DNA from: an uncultured Sphingomonas sp. | GTDB lineage: Bacteria > Pseudomonadota > Alphaproteobacteria > Sphingomonadales > Sphingomonadaceae | Length of the DNA: 57,845 bases | Assembly (NCBI GenBank): GCA_913776255.1 | Contig: CAJYLV010000056.1 | Span: 1 to 57,845, forward strand | Reading direction: 5' to 3' | In this document: piece by piece, positions 56,483-57,845 of the stretch | How the letters are laid out: each line of letters begins with the position of its first letter | Numbering within the stretch: position 1 is the stretch's first letter | Translations under genes and position numbers: made by a program | The notes under the pieces: model-generated | Database searches by the model: none | Told to the model about the DNA's origin: nothing | What the model saw: the letters and a program-made list of their open reading frames with translations, nothing else

Positions 56483-56528
56483 TATGTTCGCGATCAACAA
56501 CCTATGCGAACGTGAACGGCCCCGCCCG

Positions 56529-57413
56529 ATGACCAACCCCGGATTGACCGTTAGCAAGTCCCTCTTCGAGATGGCGCTCGATTCGCTCCCGGACGGGGTG
56601 GTGCTGATCGATGCCGAACGGCGCGTGATCTACAGCAACGCGGCGCTGATCCGGCAATGGGGCGTGCCCGATGAGATCGCGGCGACCCGCGACGAGCATT
56701 TGATGCTGGGCTATGCGTGCCAGCAACTGGTCGACCCCAACGCCTTTCTGGCGGAGGTCGATCGCGTCACGCCGACCAACGAACCGGTCGAGGACGAGCT
56801 GTTGCTGAAGGACGGGCGGATCCTGATGCGGCGCAGCGTGCCGTTCGAAACCGATGGGGCGTTCGCCGGGCGGCTCTGGGTCTTCTCCGACGTCACCGAG
56901 GCACGGTCCGCGCGGGTCGACCCGCTGTGCGGCATTCCCAATCGTCGCGCCTATTCGACCGATTTCCCCGCCTTCGCCGAGGCGGCGGATGACGGGCGCA
57001 TTCGCTCGGTGGGGATCGTCGACGTCGACAATTTTAAGGCCTACAACGACCTGTACGGCCATGCCGCCGGCGACCTGGTGCTACGGCAGATCGGCGCGCT
57101 GCTGCGCAAGCGGATGGCGCATGTCGACGATCTGGCGTTCCGCATCGGCGGCGAGGAATTCCTGCTGGCATGCCGGGTGGCGGAGGAAGGCGATGCGCTG
57201 GCCTTTTTCGAAGCGCTGCGCACGGCGGTCGCGGGGCTGGACCTGCCGCATGACGGCAACGCGCCCCACGGCAAGGTGACCATCTCCATCGGGGTGGGCA
57301 CGTTCCGCGACGCGCGCGTCGCCAGCGAGCTGTTCCGCCACGTCGATGCCGCGCTGTATCGTGCCAAGCGCGACGGGCGGAACCGTATCGAGCGGGTCGC
57401 CGCCAACGGCTGA
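56529..57413 (+). CDS. PAS-GGDEF diguanylate cyclase
   Basis: A 294-residue soluble protein. A PAS-type sensory domain (about residues 10-125; LFEMALDSLPDGVVLIDAERR) is joined to a GGDEF domain whose active site reads GGEEF near residues 207-211, with VGIVDVDNFKAYNDLYGHAAGD before it. It should make c-di-GMP. The ATG at 56529 is favoured since the ATGs at 56454 and 56484 would place the upstream palindrome inside the gene; this is not certain. Confidence 0.85.
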   Translation: MTNPGLTVSKSLFEMALDSLPDGVVLIDAERRVIYSNAALIRQWGVPDEIAATRDEHLMLGYACQQLVDPNAFLAEVDRVTPTNEPVEDELLLKDGRILMRRSVPFETDGAFAGRLWVFSDVTEARSARVDPLCGIPNRRAYSTDFPAFAEAADDGRIRSVGIVDVDNFKAYNDLYGHAAGDLVLRQIGALLRKRMAHVDDLAFRIGGEEFLLACRVAEEGDALAFFEALRTAVAGLDLPHDGNAPHGKVTISIGVGTFRDARVASELFRHVDAALYRAKRDGRNRIERVAANG

Positions 57414-57433
57414 CGCCGCCACGCGGATCGTTG

Positions 57434-57461
57434 GTGGCGCCCCGTTATTCGTGGCGCCCGG

Positions 57462-57473
<12 letters not shown>
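57434..57473. repeat. 17-bp tandem repeat at a gene end
   Basis: The unit GTGGCGCCCCGTTATTC (57434-57450) recurs as GTGGCGCCCGGTTATTC (57451-57467), followed by GTGGCG. It spans the stop codon of the MacB-type permease gene, so the end of that gene appears to have been duplicated by replication slippage. Confidence 0.75.

Positions 57474-57845
<372 letters not shown>

Overview
The window is a high-GC chromosomal segment from an alphaproteobacterium, most likely a Sphingomonas or close relative (Sphingomonadaceae). This rests on several things: the Fo-only ATP synthase cluster (atpI-atpB-atpE-b'-b, no F1 genes beside it), the ydbH-ynbE-ydbL outer-membrane lipid operon, a PaoABC-type molybdoenzyme, typical GTG/ATG starts with short ATGA/GTGA overlaps, and intergenic palindromic repeats whose spurious translations read 'RHCERSEAIQ' or 'LRSARND'. 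No rRNA, tRNA, prophage, insertion sequence or CRISPR array was found. Coding density is high and the gene set is mainly housekeeping.

Layout. 0.3-5.6 kb: stress-type SDR dehydrogenase, MscS-family channel and a membrane GGDEF-EAL protein. 6.1-9.7 kb: MFS transporter convergent with a metZ-apaG-lysR set. 9.8-14.2 kb: PMT-family glycosyltransferase, GT2-GtrA glycosyltransferase, leuB and recO. 14.3-18.4 kb: uvrC and a secreted DUF885 protein. 18.6-21.2 kb: Fo ATP synthase operon with a candidate promoter and a clear intrinsic terminator. 21.5-25.2 kb: ydbH-ynbE-ydbL. 25.3-28.4 kb: radC, PhzF-like, CDF metal exporter and pdxH. 28.4-32.3 kb: parDE toxin-antitoxin pair, then ku-ligD (bacterial NHEJ). 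32.4-36.9 kb: fused ATP-grasp/alpha-E protein, transglutaminase and a DnaJ-like protein. 36.9-39.2 kb: YihY, fabI and GNAT. 39.3-41.1 kb: small membrane protein plus a HAMP-less chemoreceptor. 41.2-43.8 kb: translationally coupled FAD protein, pseudouridine synthase and RNase H-like protein. 44-46.7 kb: LLM oxidoreductase, HxlR regulator and old-yellow-enzyme. 46.8-50.9 kb: periplasmic DUF3857/transglutaminase/TPR protein, DUF892 protein and two small proteins. 51.0-56.4 kb: paoABC-like molybdenum hydroxylase with XdhC and MobA-like maturation factors. 56.5-57.8 kb: PAS-GGDEF cyclase and the C-terminus of a MacB-type ABC permease cut by the window end.

The strongest unexplained signal is three families of intergenic palindromic repeats (A: eight full copies plus one half; B: four full plus one partial; C: two). 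Several lie inside probable operons and one supplies a gene's stop codon. Other points of note are GGAAC-N18/19-TT promoter-like sites in matching positions upstream of the stress SDR and ku, a long hairpin that would bury the ribosome binding site of the DUF3857 gene, and an operator-like AT-rich palindrome at parDE. I see no wholly new multi-gene system that I can prove. The best functional candidates are the ATP-grasp/alpha-E/transglutaminase cluster and the histidine-containing membrane domain of the chemoreceptor with its coupled 106-residue partner.
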